This document shows positions 12,125-20,591 of a DNA stretch of 21,061 bases, one piece after another. Numbering within the stretch: position 1 is the stretch's first letter; every line of letters begins with the position of its first letter. The position numbers and the translations under genes were made by a program. The DNA is taken from positions 1 through 21,061 of the IMG/VR virus record IMGVR_UViG_3300009788_000084; one strand, written 5' to 3'. The notes below the pieces were generated by a model. It worked only from the letters and a program-made list of their open reading frames with translations, did no database searches and was not told where the DNA came from. This DNA comes from a virus.

Positions 12125-12229
12125 TAATAAAATACTCTTAAAATGCATTTATGAGGTCGTGTCCTGATATAACGTAGCTATGCTGAAGTACCATTCTGAC
12201 TGTATATACAATTGTATATACAGCGAAAA
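12125..12229. other. convergent gap between early rightward and late leftward operons
   Basis: 105 bp with no gene. It should hold transcription end points for both operons. T-rich patches are short, so I cannot place a terminator. It contains the 24-bp palindrome listed separately. Confidence 0.6.
12200..12223. promoter_or_regulatory. perfect 24-bp palindrome
   Basis: CTGTATATACAA followed directly by its exact reverse complement TTGTATATACAG, with no loop. It starts at 12200 and ends at 12223, six bases before the end of the terminal leftward gene. A loop-less, AT-rich palindrome like this is more typical of a dimeric-protein binding site or recombination/resolution site than of a hairpin terminator, although in RNA it could also fold. 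I saw no second copy in the window. Confidence 0.85.
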
Positions 12230-12652
12230 CTATGTTTCAGATGGATTTAGATTTTCTGTGTTTTCATCAATTGATTCGTTACCATTTTTGATATTACTTT
12301 TTTCCATCAGTATGTCTATATTCCTCTGGTTATGTTCCACATGAGTTAATAACAAACTGATCTGCTCAGATACGTCTATTTGTATATCTTGCGTAGTTGG
12401 AAGGGGTAAGTTATTTAATGGGTCTTTAGAATATTTATCCTTGACAAATTGAATCTTTGGTGCTAACTCGATCGCCTTGTTTGCAACAGTGGTACTCATC
12501 TTATCGGCCACATCTCCAATAGCTGTTATCTTATCGGTGGGTGTATTGCCGGTCCAATGCTCTATCAGCTTCTTAGCAATATCCCAAATAAAGAATGATA
12601 AGGCTAGTTGCCAAATCAATTGGTATGGTAAAAATACTCCCGGCTCCGCCAT
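12230..12652 (-). CDS. hypothetical 140-aa protein with one membrane segment, end of the late operon
   Basis: Residues about 8-24 (LPYQLIWQLALSFFIWD) form a hydrophobic segment; the rest is polar and helical, ending in an Asn/Glu-rich tail (about 115-140). The segment is short with a charged helix after it (IAKKLIEHWTGN), as in signal-anchor or holin-like proteins. The position, after the tail fibre at the end of the late genes, is where lysis or egress genes commonly sit. SD GGAG lies before ATG 12652. A membrane role is likely; holin is only a candidate. Confidence 0.55.
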   Translation of the reverse strand: MAEPGVFLPYQLIWQLALSFFIWDIAKKLIEHWTGNTPTDKITAIGDVADKMSTTVANKAIELAPKIQFVKDKYSKDPLNNLPLPTTQDIQIDVSEQISLLLTHVEHNQRNIDILMEKSNIKNGNESIDENTENLNPSET

Positions 12653-12664
12653 TCTATTTCTCCT

Positions 12665-12934
12665 TTATTCTACAGGCTTAACAAATGCCTTGAATCTGTC
12701 ACTGTATCGACTAGCAAAGAATACCACTTCTGTACTCATTACATTGATCTGATCATCTGTTAACATACTAGCTATATTATCAAGCCTAGCCTTATTCAAA
12801 GGAATGCTTGCTATTGCCTCGCTTATGGCATTAACTAACTGAGCTATTGCAGGTTGTACCTGTGTCATCTTTTCTTCTGTTACACTTTCTTTGATAAAAT
12901 GTATTCCGTCTTTTTCTATTATTGTATCTGTCAT
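12665..12934 (-). CDS. hypothetical 89-aa helical protein
   Basis: Reads MTDTIIEKDGIHFIKESVTE at the start and then mostly helix (QPAIAQLVNAISEAIASIPL, DDQINVMSTEVVFFASRYSD). No Cys or membrane segment. It lies between the tail-fibre gene and the membrane gene. A chaperone or attachment helper for the fibre is possible by position; no motif supports it. Confidence 0.6.
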   Translation of the reverse strand: MTDTIIEKDGIHFIKESVTEEKMTQVQPAIAQLVNAISEAIASIPLNKARLDNIASMLTDDQINVMSTEVVFFASRYSDRFKAFVKPVE

Positions 12935-12940
12935 TTTAAT

Positions 12941-14290
12941 CTATCCTATTAATCCGTAGGTTTGCAGATCTATGATAAGTGTACCTAAGACGTCTGCAAT
13001 TTCGTCCAAGGTAGTTGCGTCTGCATCAAACGCTCTGTCTGCATTAACATTGGTTGGAGTGTATGCTGAACTTTGTGCTTGTGGTGTAGTATTAAAGAAA
13101 CCGACAGTTCCAACGATCTTACTGCCGCCTCCTTCTGTAAGTAACAAGGATGTTACTCCGCCATCCACATCATCAAATGAAAGCCCCGTTGCTACTGTCT
13201 TTATGTTCCAGGATCGATTACCTGTGCTCTTTAATTGAAGGGTAGGTATACCCGCACTAGTAGCAATTATTTGTAATAATGCATTGGTTCTTTCTATTAT
13301 TTGATTCTGCGTAAATGTGTTTGCGTTTCCTGCAACCGCAGCGATTGCCTCACTATTAAGATATTTAGTATGATGGTCAGATGCAAGATTCTTATGGGTA
13401 GTAATTAATGCGTCTATAGCATTATCAATTGATTGGCCATTAACTAGTTCTGCTGTAATGACTGATTCGACTTCAGCTACCGTATCTATTGCAAACGTAA
13501 TGTCTTTATCTGGATAGGTCAATAATCTATCTGCACCCAAGGCAGCAACTTGAAATTTAAAGAAGGTAGTACCTGCATCATTACTCCATCTCTCAGGTAC
13601 TATCTGAGCATCTTCCCATTCTACGGTTCTTAGCCATGCTTCTGCGATAACATTACCGGTATGTTGGTGTAGATGAACGATTGATTTACCTGAGAAATTA
13701 CCCAAACCTTCTAAGATTAATCCGCCCTCAGTATCGGGATTGACGAAAGTAATATGTAAGTGCTTGTTTCCAAAGGTCCAGTTGATATCACCATCCTCGG
13801 GATTAGTGATTACATCTAACTTTAAGGCAGTTATCAACGTATCATCGTCTACCCATGCAGCACCAGTATAAGTATACCATTTGTTCTCGTCTAATAAATA
13901 CGCACTGAATCCTTCTACTGCTGTGAGAAATGTCCATGTTCCATCATCTTTATTAGCAATGTTATTATCCTGTGCATTCCAATCACCTGACCCACCAACC
14001 CCGACTATATACAACGCACCATTAGCAGGACTAGCAGGTGGAGCCGTCAAGTCCTTATCAACTACTATGAACCTCGGTTGACTGAAGAATTGTCTCTCCT
14101 CCTCTGTTAGATGAGTTTGTTCTGTTGAGTGTATTTCATTAGTGGATATCTCTACTAATGAAGGTATAATATTATCAGGAGTAAAAGCAACCTTAGTTGC
14201 ATCAGTATTGATTATATCTATCTCAGATTTACGTTTACGTAGATTCTTGATTTCATCTAAATCATTTATGTCTCTATGTATGTCACTCAT
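12941..14290 (-). CDS. tail-fibre protein with DUF2793-like domain
   Basis: 449 aa. Residues about 74-148 match the DUF2793 layout found in phage tail fibres: a Pro-rich start (LTAPPASPANGALYIVGVGG), then GDWNAQDNNIA, DGTWTF and an aromatic end (KWYTYTGAAW). The middle is beta-rich with small-residue repeats, as in receptor-binding fibres. The C-terminus (TPTNVNADRAFDADATTLDE, then ADVLGTLIIDL) is a trimer-tip motif shared by many tail proteins. ATG 14290 has a GAGGA SD and overlaps the upstream stop; an in-frame TTG at 14311 is less likely. Probable role: contact with the host surface. Confidence 0.75.
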   Translation of the reverse strand: MSDIHRDINDLDEIKNLRKRKSEIDIINTDATKVAFTPDNIIPSLVEISTNEIHSTEQTHLTEEERQFFSQPRFIVVDKDLTAPPASPANGALYIVGVGGSGDWNAQDNNIANKDDGTWTFLTAVEGFSAYLLDENKWYTYTGAAWVDDDTLITALKLDVITNPEDGDINWTFGNKHLHITFVNPDTEGGLILEGLGNFSGKSIVHLHQHTGNVIAEAWLRTVEWEDAQIVPERWSNDAGTTFFKFQVAALGADRLLTYPDKDITFAIDTVAEVESVITAELVNGQSIDNAIDALITTHKNLASDHHTKYLNSEAIAAVAGNANTFTQNQIIERTNALLQIIATSAGIPTLQLKSTGNRSWNIKTVATGLSFDDVDGGVTSLLLTEGGGSKIVGTVGFFNTTPQAQSSAYTPTNVNADRAFDADATTLDEIADVLGTLIIDLQTYGLIG

Positions 14291-16848
14291 GATAGCGTCC
14301 TCTTTTGGCAAATAAACGTTACAAAATTATTATACCCATTTGCAGCATTGCGATTTAATTCCATCTGATATATAAGTAAGGCTCCTTGTTGACCCGCAAC
14401 ATAATTTGCTACCGCACCGGTACTAGGAAACTTTACCTCTACTGTCTTACCTATATCTAGCCGTGAATAATCCTGCAAGGCAAAATCATAGTTGATCTTA
14501 AAGGTAACAAATCTCTCTGCATTTTTATATATTAGTTTCTTCTTACTCAAAAATTGTGTAATCTGCGATCTATTATTAATATCTGGCCTAGTAACAAGTT
14601 TTACTTCTAAACCAAGATCGCTTGCATGTTCAGGTGTTATTGAAGTTGATCCACTAACACCCTTTCCTATTACCTTTAAAGTACTAGCCTCATTGTCTGA
14701 ATTGATTCTGATACTTGCATTATCTTCCCAATCAAATATATCTGCATCAGTCAGAGTCAGACCAGAACTAACGAAAGAATTAGCAAAATTGAATATAGGT
14801 AAATCATTTTGTGGATCTGTTTGGTAAGACATAAAGAAAGCTGCATTAAATAACTCGGACCATTTGGTCATGGTCTCTAGAATCTTGACATTGATATAAT
14901 TTGTTATATCTGGTATTTCGTCAGTAAGGGTAAAGTTAAGTGTGGCCCATAGATCTATTCCTGATGTGATCCAAAAGGCAGTAGCAATATCACTTATCTT
15001 ATCGCAGATAAAATATTTGTCGCCAATTACTTCACCTGAGCTATCCACCCCACCAACGGAAAGCCCATCTTTATAAATATCTTCACTCATCCAACTTACT
15101 CCACCACTAACATAAAAGGCTAAAGTATGATCCGTAACAGTTTCTATTTTTGCAGCTGCCAGTTCGAAGGGTTGGTCTATATCTAGATCAAAGGTTAATA
15201 ATGCACTCTCTATATTCACAGCTTTATAATTTCCCCCTGATGTGCTACCCGAATAAATCCTAAATGATAAGGTATGTTGTTTGAAATTCAGATTATTGTT
15301 TGCTCCGACACTGAAGTAATCTAGAAGAGTTCCTTGTTTTGTTATATTAAATTTGAAGGTTCTCCTTTCACTTTGAGTTTGACCTAGATCGTCGGTACCA
15401 TCACTATCAGTGTACCTACTAACTATCTTATCTTCTTTGTCTAGACCTGTTATCTCTTCCCAAGTAGAAGAATCATAATTAAACAACCAGGGTGTGGGTG
15501 GATTCGTACTATAAGGAGCTGATACTCTGAGTTTTACTTCTATCTCTGCTTTGGTTATAACAGATCCATTTTTCAGAAATGAATTAAAATTTAATTCTGA
15601 ATAAAAATCCGTATCATTATCTGAAACATGCCAACCTTTTTCATCGTCACCATCAGATTGATTGATTCTATAATATAGATTTTCTATCTTACCTACTTCT
15701 GAATCGGGAGTAATTCCTGTTCCTCCTGCATTCGTTATTGCGATTGTAGCAGGCATACTGACATGTCGTTTATCATTTGTTCTCTGGAATACTATGAATT
15801 TATCAGCATAACTACCAGGGAATACACTTGTTACATTTGGGCCAAATTCTTCCTTATATAACTTATTTCCTATTAAGCCACCTATTACCCCTTCTCTTAA
15901 TACTGGATTATAATTACAATCTGTATTCTTTAGCTTCTCCATCAGATCTTTGAGTATTATCTCTCTTGTGACTGGATTAGTACCTGAGATTTCGCCCTGA
16001 AGGAATCGTTGATTAAATCTTGTTTCACTAATAGTCGCAACAGTTCTATGTGCTGCTTCTACTGTTAGACCTAGTGTATGTAATGGATCGTGATATATTA
16101 GTTTTCCACTGGCTCCGATTTGCCCGATTGCATTACTGGCATAGGTTGATTCTATCTTAACATTAACTCCATCAACAACTGCATTATCTATTGGGATCCC
16201 TGCACCGGTAATTAAACGTAGATCATCTGTTTGCATGTGTGCGTTAAATGCAGTTTCCCATGCACCAACACCTACTTCAACAACAGGATCGTCAAATGCA
16301 GGTGCAGCAGGTGTATATGTTCCCGCAGCTGTTCCGAAATCCTCATTACTTGGTTGAATTGTACTATTATTACCTAACCAGTAATAAGTAATGATTCCAT
16401 TCTCGATGTGCATCCATAACCAAGTCCATTCTTCATCAATCCATTGTCCATTAGTAAATAGGACCGCATTATCGGTTGCCAGTATACCTCTGCCTGCTTG
16501 TCGTCTAGCTCTTGATACTCTTTTTAATCCCGTTGTTCCTGCATGTTCTATGAACATTGGATAGGAATTACCTGAAGTATCCTTGACATACATACCTATC
16601 CTATTGAATTGAGAGGCTCCTGTAGATTCTTGTAATCCCTTTACTCTACAATAAACATCAACTGCCTCACCCGCATTAATCCATGTTATTGCTTTGTATA
16701 ATGCGACATTGTGAAACCCCGCTCCGAGATCATCTGCATCATCATAATTGACCGGATTAGAGTTATTATCAAAACCTTGGGTTCCGTCTATTTGTTCCTC
16801 TGTCCAGCCGGTCCAATTGGACCACTCTTGAAGTAATGCCTTTGCCAT
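14287..16848 (-). CDS. large tail protein, hub plus LamG-like host-contact domain
   Basis: 853 aa, the biggest gene. The N-terminal 215 residues look like a LamG/concanavalin-type jelly roll (WTWLWMHIENGIITYYWLGN, around 142-161, and matching strands before and after), often used to bind glycans. The middle (about 300-600) is beta-sandwich-like. The C-terminal 200 residues (WEDNASIRINSDNEASTLKV, then LDIGKTVEVKFPS) resemble baseplate-hub domains that close siphovirus tails, with 'LxIGKxVxV' strands. It sits between tail-tube-like and fibre genes. So it is probably a tail-tip protein with an added receptor-binding part. The start ATG 16848 comes one base after the upstream stop. Confidence 0.6.
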   Translation of the reverse strand: MAKALLQEWSNWTGWTEEQIDGTQGFDNNSNPVNYDDADDLGAGFHNVALYKAITWINAGEAVDVYCRVKGLQESTGASQFNRIGMYVKDTSGNSYPMFIEHAGTTGLKRVSRARRQAGRGILATDNAVLFTNGQWIDEEWTWLWMHIENGIITYYWLGNNSTIQPSNEDFGTAAGTYTPAAPAFDDPVVEVGVGAWETAFNAHMQTDDLRLITGAGIPIDNAVVDGVNVKIESTYASNAIGQIGASGKLIYHDPLHTLGLTVEAAHRTVATISETRFNQRFLQGEISGTNPVTREIILKDLMEKLKNTDCNYNPVLREGVIGGLIGNKLYKEEFGPNVTSVFPGSYADKFIVFQRTNDKRHVSMPATIAITNAGGTGITPDSEVGKIENLYYRINQSDGDDEKGWHVSDNDTDFYSELNFNSFLKNGSVITKAEIEVKLRVSAPYSTNPPTPWLFNYDSSTWEEITGLDKEDKIVSRYTDSDGTDDLGQTQSERRTFKFNITKQGTLLDYFSVGANNNLNFKQHTLSFRIYSGSTSGGNYKAVNIESALLTFDLDIDQPFELAAAKIETVTDHTLAFYVSGGVSWMSEDIYKDGLSVGGVDSSGEVIGDKYFICDKISDIATAFWITSGIDLWATLNFTLTDEIPDITNYINVKILETMTKWSELFNAAFFMSYQTDPQNDLPIFNFANSFVSSGLTLTDADIFDWEDNASIRINSDNEASTLKVIGKGVSGSTSITPEHASDLGLEVKLVTRPDINNRSQITQFLSKKKLIYKNAERFVTFKINYDFALQDYSRLDIGKTVEVKFPSTGAVANYVAGQQGALLIYQMELNRNAANGYNNFVTFICQKRTLS

Positions 16849-16849
16849 G

Positions 16850-17863
16850 CTATGCTATCCCGTAGAAAGTGGTCTTATTCAGACCGTCTTTGAATTCTAA
16901 TGACATACTCTCAGCAATACCGGTTATTATCCATATGTTCTCCACTTTCTGATCATCTATGGTGTGATTAGGTACCATATTCCAAACACAATCGGTTAAT
17001 GTGACCTGCCTGTATTCAGTAGCACTATTGTATATCCTAAATACTATCTCTTTCCTAGTTCCAGAAGTGGACAAATTGATAAAATCATCTCTGATCTTCT
17101 TACTAGTTCCTCCTGCTCTTCTAATAGTAAAATCAAAATTGGGCTTTGCATTACCTGTTGTAATTTTCTCAAAGTATTTCTGATCTACTATATCAACTGG
17201 ATGATCTTCAAAGTCTATCTGAACACCCCAACGGAATGATATGATTTCTGGTAACATAGAATCACCATCCCAGGTTAATACAGTATTTGTATCTTTTTTA
17301 TAACGATTACTAGTTGAATTAGGAAAGATTGGAGGATTGGATACATCTGATGCCGGTGCTACTCTTCTTAATCCTCTATAAGTAATAGATGCTTTTAATC
17401 GCTCCATACCCGTAGCGAATAACATAGACTCTGAATAATCAGTAATTAAACATCCAACAAAATGATCTCTGATATTCTCAGAACTGTTTCCGTGGTCCGT
17501 TCTCATGGTAAAACTGGACCTTTCCCCTGTGATTACTGGTGTTATTGTGAATACGCCTGCGGCCTCTGATATATCTGTATCTGTTACTGGTACAGTAAAT
17601 ACAAACCTCCAAGGGTAACAATTGACCGGATCAAATAGGATAGGATCTCCTTGAGCTACAGAATTAGTAATAACTATCTGACCTATTTGAAAAGAGTCAA
17701 ACCAAAACGGTTGAAATGAAAGCACTTCTCTTATTAGATCGCCTGCAGGTTGTGTCAGTTTCCCAATCATGTAGTGTGTTGTATTAGCTGGATCGATTAT
17801 ATCCGTTGCATATACTGCTTCGTGTAATATTCCGATGTAATTAGTTAAGTATATCTCTGTCAT
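16850..17863 (-). CDS. tail-tube-like structural protein
   Basis: 337 aa from ATG 17863, which has a GGAGGAG SD; an in-frame TTG at 17878 would be inside the SD region. The body is almost all beta: GCLITDYSESMLFATGMERL (about 150-170, a strand motif typical of tube proteins), LPEIISFRWGVQIDFEDHP and a repeat-like second half. A two-domain tube or distal-tail protein of 300-350 aa is common. I rank tail tube first because of the pattern 'GC...S' then long strands; a distal tail or neck role is the main alternative. Confidence 0.55.
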   Translation of the reverse strand: MTEIYLTNYIGILHEAVYATDIIDPANTTHYMIGKLTQPAGDLIREVLSFQPFWFDSFQIGQIVITNSVAQGDPILFDPVNCYPWRFVFTVPVTDTDISEAAGVFTITPVITGERSSFTMRTDHGNSSENIRDHFVGCLITDYSESMLFATGMERLKASITYRGLRRVAPASDVSNPPIFPNSTSNRYKKDTNTVLTWDGDSMLPEIISFRWGVQIDFEDHPVDIVDQKYFEKITTGNAKPNFDFTIRRAGGTSKKIRDDFINLSTSGTRKEIVFRIYNSATEYRQVTLTDCVWNMVPNHTIDDQKVENIWIITGIAESMSLEFKDGLNKTTFYGIA

Positions 17864-17973
17864 ACTTGTCTCCTCCAATATAAATAGAATAAGAATATAC
17901 TACATAGTATAATAAACCCGATATTAAAAACTATGATTGAATAATCTATTCTTTTGGATATTGCGTAAGTCAT
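17860..17973 (-). CDS. hidden 37-aa single-pass membrane protein
   Basis: Reads MTYAISKRIDYSIIVFNIGF then IILCSIFLFYLYWRRQV. Residues about 12-32 form one continuous membrane helix, with a basic tail (WRRQV) pointing to the inside. ATG 17973 overlaps the stop of the previous gene (ATGA), and its TGA overlaps the next ATG (ATGA). The chain fits on both sides, which is strong evidence for a gene this small. Position among the tail genes suggests a virion component or an egress factor. Confidence 0.6.
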   Translation of the reverse strand: MTYAISKRIDYSIIVFNIGFIILCSIFLFYLYWRRQV

Positions 17974-18368
17974 AAGTTAATTGCTCCTGAAGTTCTTAAG
18001 AGTGTGTAACTCGCCTGGAGTTGTGCACTTGTTTCATTCCTACCAGAGTCTATCGCTTGTAACTGTGCATATAGAATATATAGAGATACTCCACCCACAA
18101 CAGCAGTTTGTAGAGCAAGTGCAGGATTACTAATCCTAAGTGCAGCCCCGGTTTGAATGACTGTATTTATAGCCGTTCTTAATGCATAGGCTTGTACTCT
18201 GAATGTCGCATCCACACCAAACCCTATAGCTTGGAACGATAGCAATGCCATTTCTGATACTCGATTAATTGTACCAACCGAACGATTTGCGCTTTGTAGG
18301 ACCCTATTATTAAAGTTCTCTAGTTCTGCATCTCCTCTGGTAGTATCTACACCTGCTACTATACTCAT
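17970..18368 (-). CDS. hypothetical 132-aa helical protein, possible short tape measure
   Basis: Almost entirely helix with Ala, Gln and Leu, and a hydrophobic segment near residues 88-105 (TAVVGGVSLYILYAQLQ). Helical, Ala-rich, with a membrane-like segment: this is how tape-measure proteins look, but they are usually 500-2000 aa. If it is one, it would set a very short tail. It sits right after the neck genes and before the tube-like gene. ATG 18368 follows the previous stop (18371-18369) directly. Confidence 0.45.
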   Translation of the reverse strand: MSIVAGVDTTRGDAELENFNNRVLQSANRSVGTINRVSEMALLSFQAIGFGVDATFRVQAYALRTAINTVIQTGAALRISNPALALQTAVVGGVSLYILYAQLQAIDSGRNETSAQLQASYTLLRTSGAINL

Positions 18369-18809
18369 CTATAACACCGAAAACCTTGTTCCCTCTAGAC
18401 CTACGCTAGACAGAGCTAAATTAACTTCTCTTCTTACATGCTTAATTGCTAATCGTTTAAATGATCTGAATCGCATCGGTCTAGTACCTTTCGTTGACGG
18501 ACTAACATAGAACCCTCTTGCTCTGAAATGATATTCAGCATAAGGAGTCAAAGCAATAACAATTTGTTTGATTTCTTCCCAGGTGATTGTAATCTGTCTA
18601 GCTTGGACTACTTGTTTCTGAGCCATTAATACGTTGATGGCACGTTTGAATGATCTTCTCATCCTACCCGTTTTCATCGCAATGCTGGGCAGGAATTCAT
18701 CTACTGCCTTAAACAATCCCTTTCTGAATCCTAATGCAAGAGCTAGGTTTCTATTTTCTATTATTGCTTCTGGTCCTCTGACCACGCCAGAAGTTACTAC
18801 TAAACTCAT
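18369..18809 (-). CDS. neck protein, HK97 gp10-like
   Basis: 146 aa. The basic KTGRMRRSFKRAI (about 46-58) and the later LTPYAEYHFRARGFY (about 89-103) with a Pro/basic end are the signs of the gp10-like neck family, which binds the end of the portal/connector and holds the tail. Length fits (about 120-160 aa). ATG 18809 overlaps the upstream gene by ATGA. It is the most recognisable of the connector genes. Confidence 0.6.
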   Translation of the reverse strand: MSLVVTSGVVRGPEAIIENRNLALALGFRKGLFKAVDEFLPSIAMKTGRMRRSFKRAINVLMAQKQVVQARQITITWEEIKQIVIALTPYAEYHFRARGFYVSPSTKGTRPMRFRSFKRLAIKHVRREVNLALSSVGLEGTRFSVL

Positions 18810-19252
18810 GAAATCGCACTCTGGTCAAATAATACGGATCTAATAGTAAATTCTATTTCTCCCATAACTGGGTTTTGATTAAATTCCGTGGGTGGTACAA
18901 CTGTCCATTTATAATTCCTAGATGGTAAATTGTTATTGACATTCAATATTCTTGTTAATTCTGCAAGGATACCATTTATTGCGATATCATCTTGAGCTAC
19001 CTTGGATTCATATTTAATAAACCCAGTTATAAAATCAACTTCGTGTCTGACTTCGCCTTGTTCTATATCAGTTCCTTTCAGCTCTTCTTCAAAAACAATT
19101 CTGCCATTAAAATTATAGGCATATACTGTATCTGGTAACCAGCCTATTTCTATTGTGGGATCTGCTTTTGTTTCTGCATGATCAAAGGTGACATTGGTAT
19201 GATCGAAATTATTCAATACGTATTGCTGTAAATCATATGTTTTTCTGGCCAT
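18806..19252 (-). CDS. tail-completion or terminator-like protein
   Basis: 148 aa with helix-strand alternation: a C-terminal strand GEIEFTIRSVLFDQ and a strand KWTVVPPTEF preceded by a helix (GILAELTRILNV). This is the shape of tail-terminator and tail-completion proteins that cap the tube at the neck. No invariant motif was found; the call rests on order (connector, this gene, gp10-like neck) and length. No strong SD before ATG 19252. Confidence 0.45.
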   Translation of the reverse strand: MARKTYDLQQYVLNNFDHTNVTFDHAETKADPTIEIGWLPDTVYAYNFNGRIVFEEELKGTDIEQGEVRHEVDFITGFIKYESKVAQDDIAINGILAELTRILNVNNNLPSRNYKWTVVPPTEFNQNPVMGEIEFTIRSVLFDQSAIS

Positions 19253-19258
19253 GATGAA

Positions 19259-19621
19259 TCATTCCGCATCTTCATGAAAGAAACCGTAAGTGTCAGTATC
19301 ATTATTTATACCTATAGCAAAAGTAGCTTTATCATCTATTTCTTCTGTCTGAAGAGCCTTAATCATTTCGTGAATATCTTTAGAGATAAGTGGAGGGACC
19401 GAGATCGTTGAATCAGTTAGCGCCCGTCGTTGTAAAGTCATTCTATCCAATAAATGAATAATCTGAACTTTCGCTATCCGGTCCCAATCTGCATCCGTAC
19501 CTTGTGTATACGTAGAACCAAAATATATAGAAATTAAGTCAAGTCCTTGTTCAACTGCATTAGGAATATCTGTAGTACCTTCATAAGTGCCAAGTTTGGC
19601 TATGTCTGTAGCTAAAGTCAT
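19259..19621 (-). CDS. head-tail connector (gp6-like adaptor)
   Basis: 120 aa, nearly all helical, with a C-terminal acidic tail. Placed directly after the major capsid gene, it has the size and helix content of gp6/gp15-like adaptor proteins that sit under the portal ring. The N-terminal part (AVEQGLDLISIYFGSTYTQG, about 23-42) is the helical 'AxxxAxxxI/L' pattern of that group. Strong SD GGAGGT seven bases before ATG 19621. Confidence 0.55.
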   Translation of the reverse strand: MTLATDIAKLGTYEGTTDIPNAVEQGLDLISIYFGSTYTQGTDADWDRIAKVQIIHLLDRMTLQRRALTDSTISVPPLISKDIHEMIKALQTEEIDDKATFAIGINNDTDTYGFFHEDAE

Positions 19622-19649
19622 TATTATACCTCCGACGGATGAAGTATTA

Positions 19650-20591
19650 CTAAACTCCGGTTACGTCTGTTTCTACTAATACACCAAGTGGTTCTGCATC
19701 TCTTCGGCTCAGTCTCATGGTAGGCTGAATGGTAAGACCCCTTGTCTCATCAAATGGTGATTGATTAATCTTTAAAGTACTGGATAAAGTTCTCATGACT
19801 CTTGGATCATGGATATACATAAGAATAATGTCACTACCTTCTGTAATGGTATGTACTCCGGAATCATCTACAGCGAATGATCCACCCAGATATGGATTTT
19901 CCACAACTTTAGAAGCAGGACCGAATGTACTTAACATTTGTTTCTCAATAGCTTCCAAACTTGTTCTGTCTTCTGTTGCAGTGCCTGTCCCATCTGCTAC
20001 TACATAAGCATCAGGTGTCATCTCAATTATTAATGTGCTCTGAGGACCTGCAATGCCTTTGTATTTCAATGCAGCTCGTAATTGTTGGAATGCCTTGGCA
20101 AATGTTAATTTTGCGTTGGTTGGTGAAGCAATATCTAATGGAGTGGTAATTTCTGTCCCTGGTGTTGCTGTACCTAATGGAGCGATTGAATGTTTAGTGG
20201 ATCCCATATATGTGATCAGATCAGCTCTTGTTTGTAATTCTTCCACTTGCGCGGCCATACGAGCAGCGAGAGAATAAGGATCGTTATTGTACTCTTCAAA
20301 CTCTAGAGCACTCATTGAATAGTTAGAATATAATATAGGAGTTTCTACATTGTCTCGTTTCTGTGAGAACGTACTATCGGGTGGTGATACGACATCTAAT
20401 TCGAACCCTACACCAACAGTTGATTTAGTTTTCCAATCTTCATAATTTTTAGTTCTTAATTGTAAGCTCTTCTCATCTGGTAGGCTTTGCATTGCTAAAC
20501 TACCGTATTTGATAGTATCGAGTAATATTGCAGATACTTGAGTAATTGTACTTGGTCTTATTCTATAATCTACATCATCATGAATTGTCAT
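19650..20591 (-). CDS. major capsid protein (HK97-fold type)
   Basis: 313 aa, the usual length for a single-domain HK97-fold capsid protein without protease domain. Seen: a helical N-terminal arm (about 1-60), a long backbone helix region (DPYSLAARMAAQVEELQTRA, about 104-123), a peripheral strand set with Gly-rich loops, and a C-terminal strand 'MRTLSSTLKINQSPFDETRG' followed by RLSRRDAEPLGV, much as in encapsulin/HK97-type proteins. It follows the decoration gene and precedes the connector gene, as expected. SD AGAAGGA lies before ATG 20591. The first 35 residues are too short for a classical delta domain, fitting a separate scaffold. Confidence 0.75.
   Translation of the reverse strand: MTIHDDVDYRIRPSTITQVSAILLDTIKYGSLAMQSLPDEKSLQLRTKNYEDWKTKSTVGVGFELDVVSPPDSTFSQKRDNVETPILYSNYSMSALEFEEYNNDPYSLAARMAAQVEELQTRADLITYMGSTKHSIAPLGTATPGTEITTPLDIASPTNAKLTFAKAFQQLRAALKYKGIAGPQSTLIIEMTPDAYVVADGTGTATEDRTSLEAIEKQMLSTFGPASKVVENPYLGGSFAVDDSGVHTITEGSDIILMYIHDPRVMRTLSSTLKINQSPFDETRGLTIQPTMRLSRRDAEPLGVLVETDVTGV

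Noticed and set aside
12200-12223. Palindrome as a simple intrinsic terminator
   Set aside because: No loop and no T-run on either strand just after it, so the terminator reading is weak, though not excluded.
12125-12229. tRNA or other structured RNA in the convergent gap
   Set aside because: No acceptor stem/T-loop pattern (GTTCRANNC) found; only the palindrome stands out. No tRNA pattern was seen elsewhere either.
12230-12652. Firm holin call for the membrane protein at the end of the late operon
   Set aside because: Only one hydrophobic segment and no family motif; kept as hypothetical.
13881-14081. Plus-strand frame opposite the tail-fibre gene
   Set aside because: Antisense shadow; no promoter, SD or motif, and the minus-strand frame has a recognisable domain.
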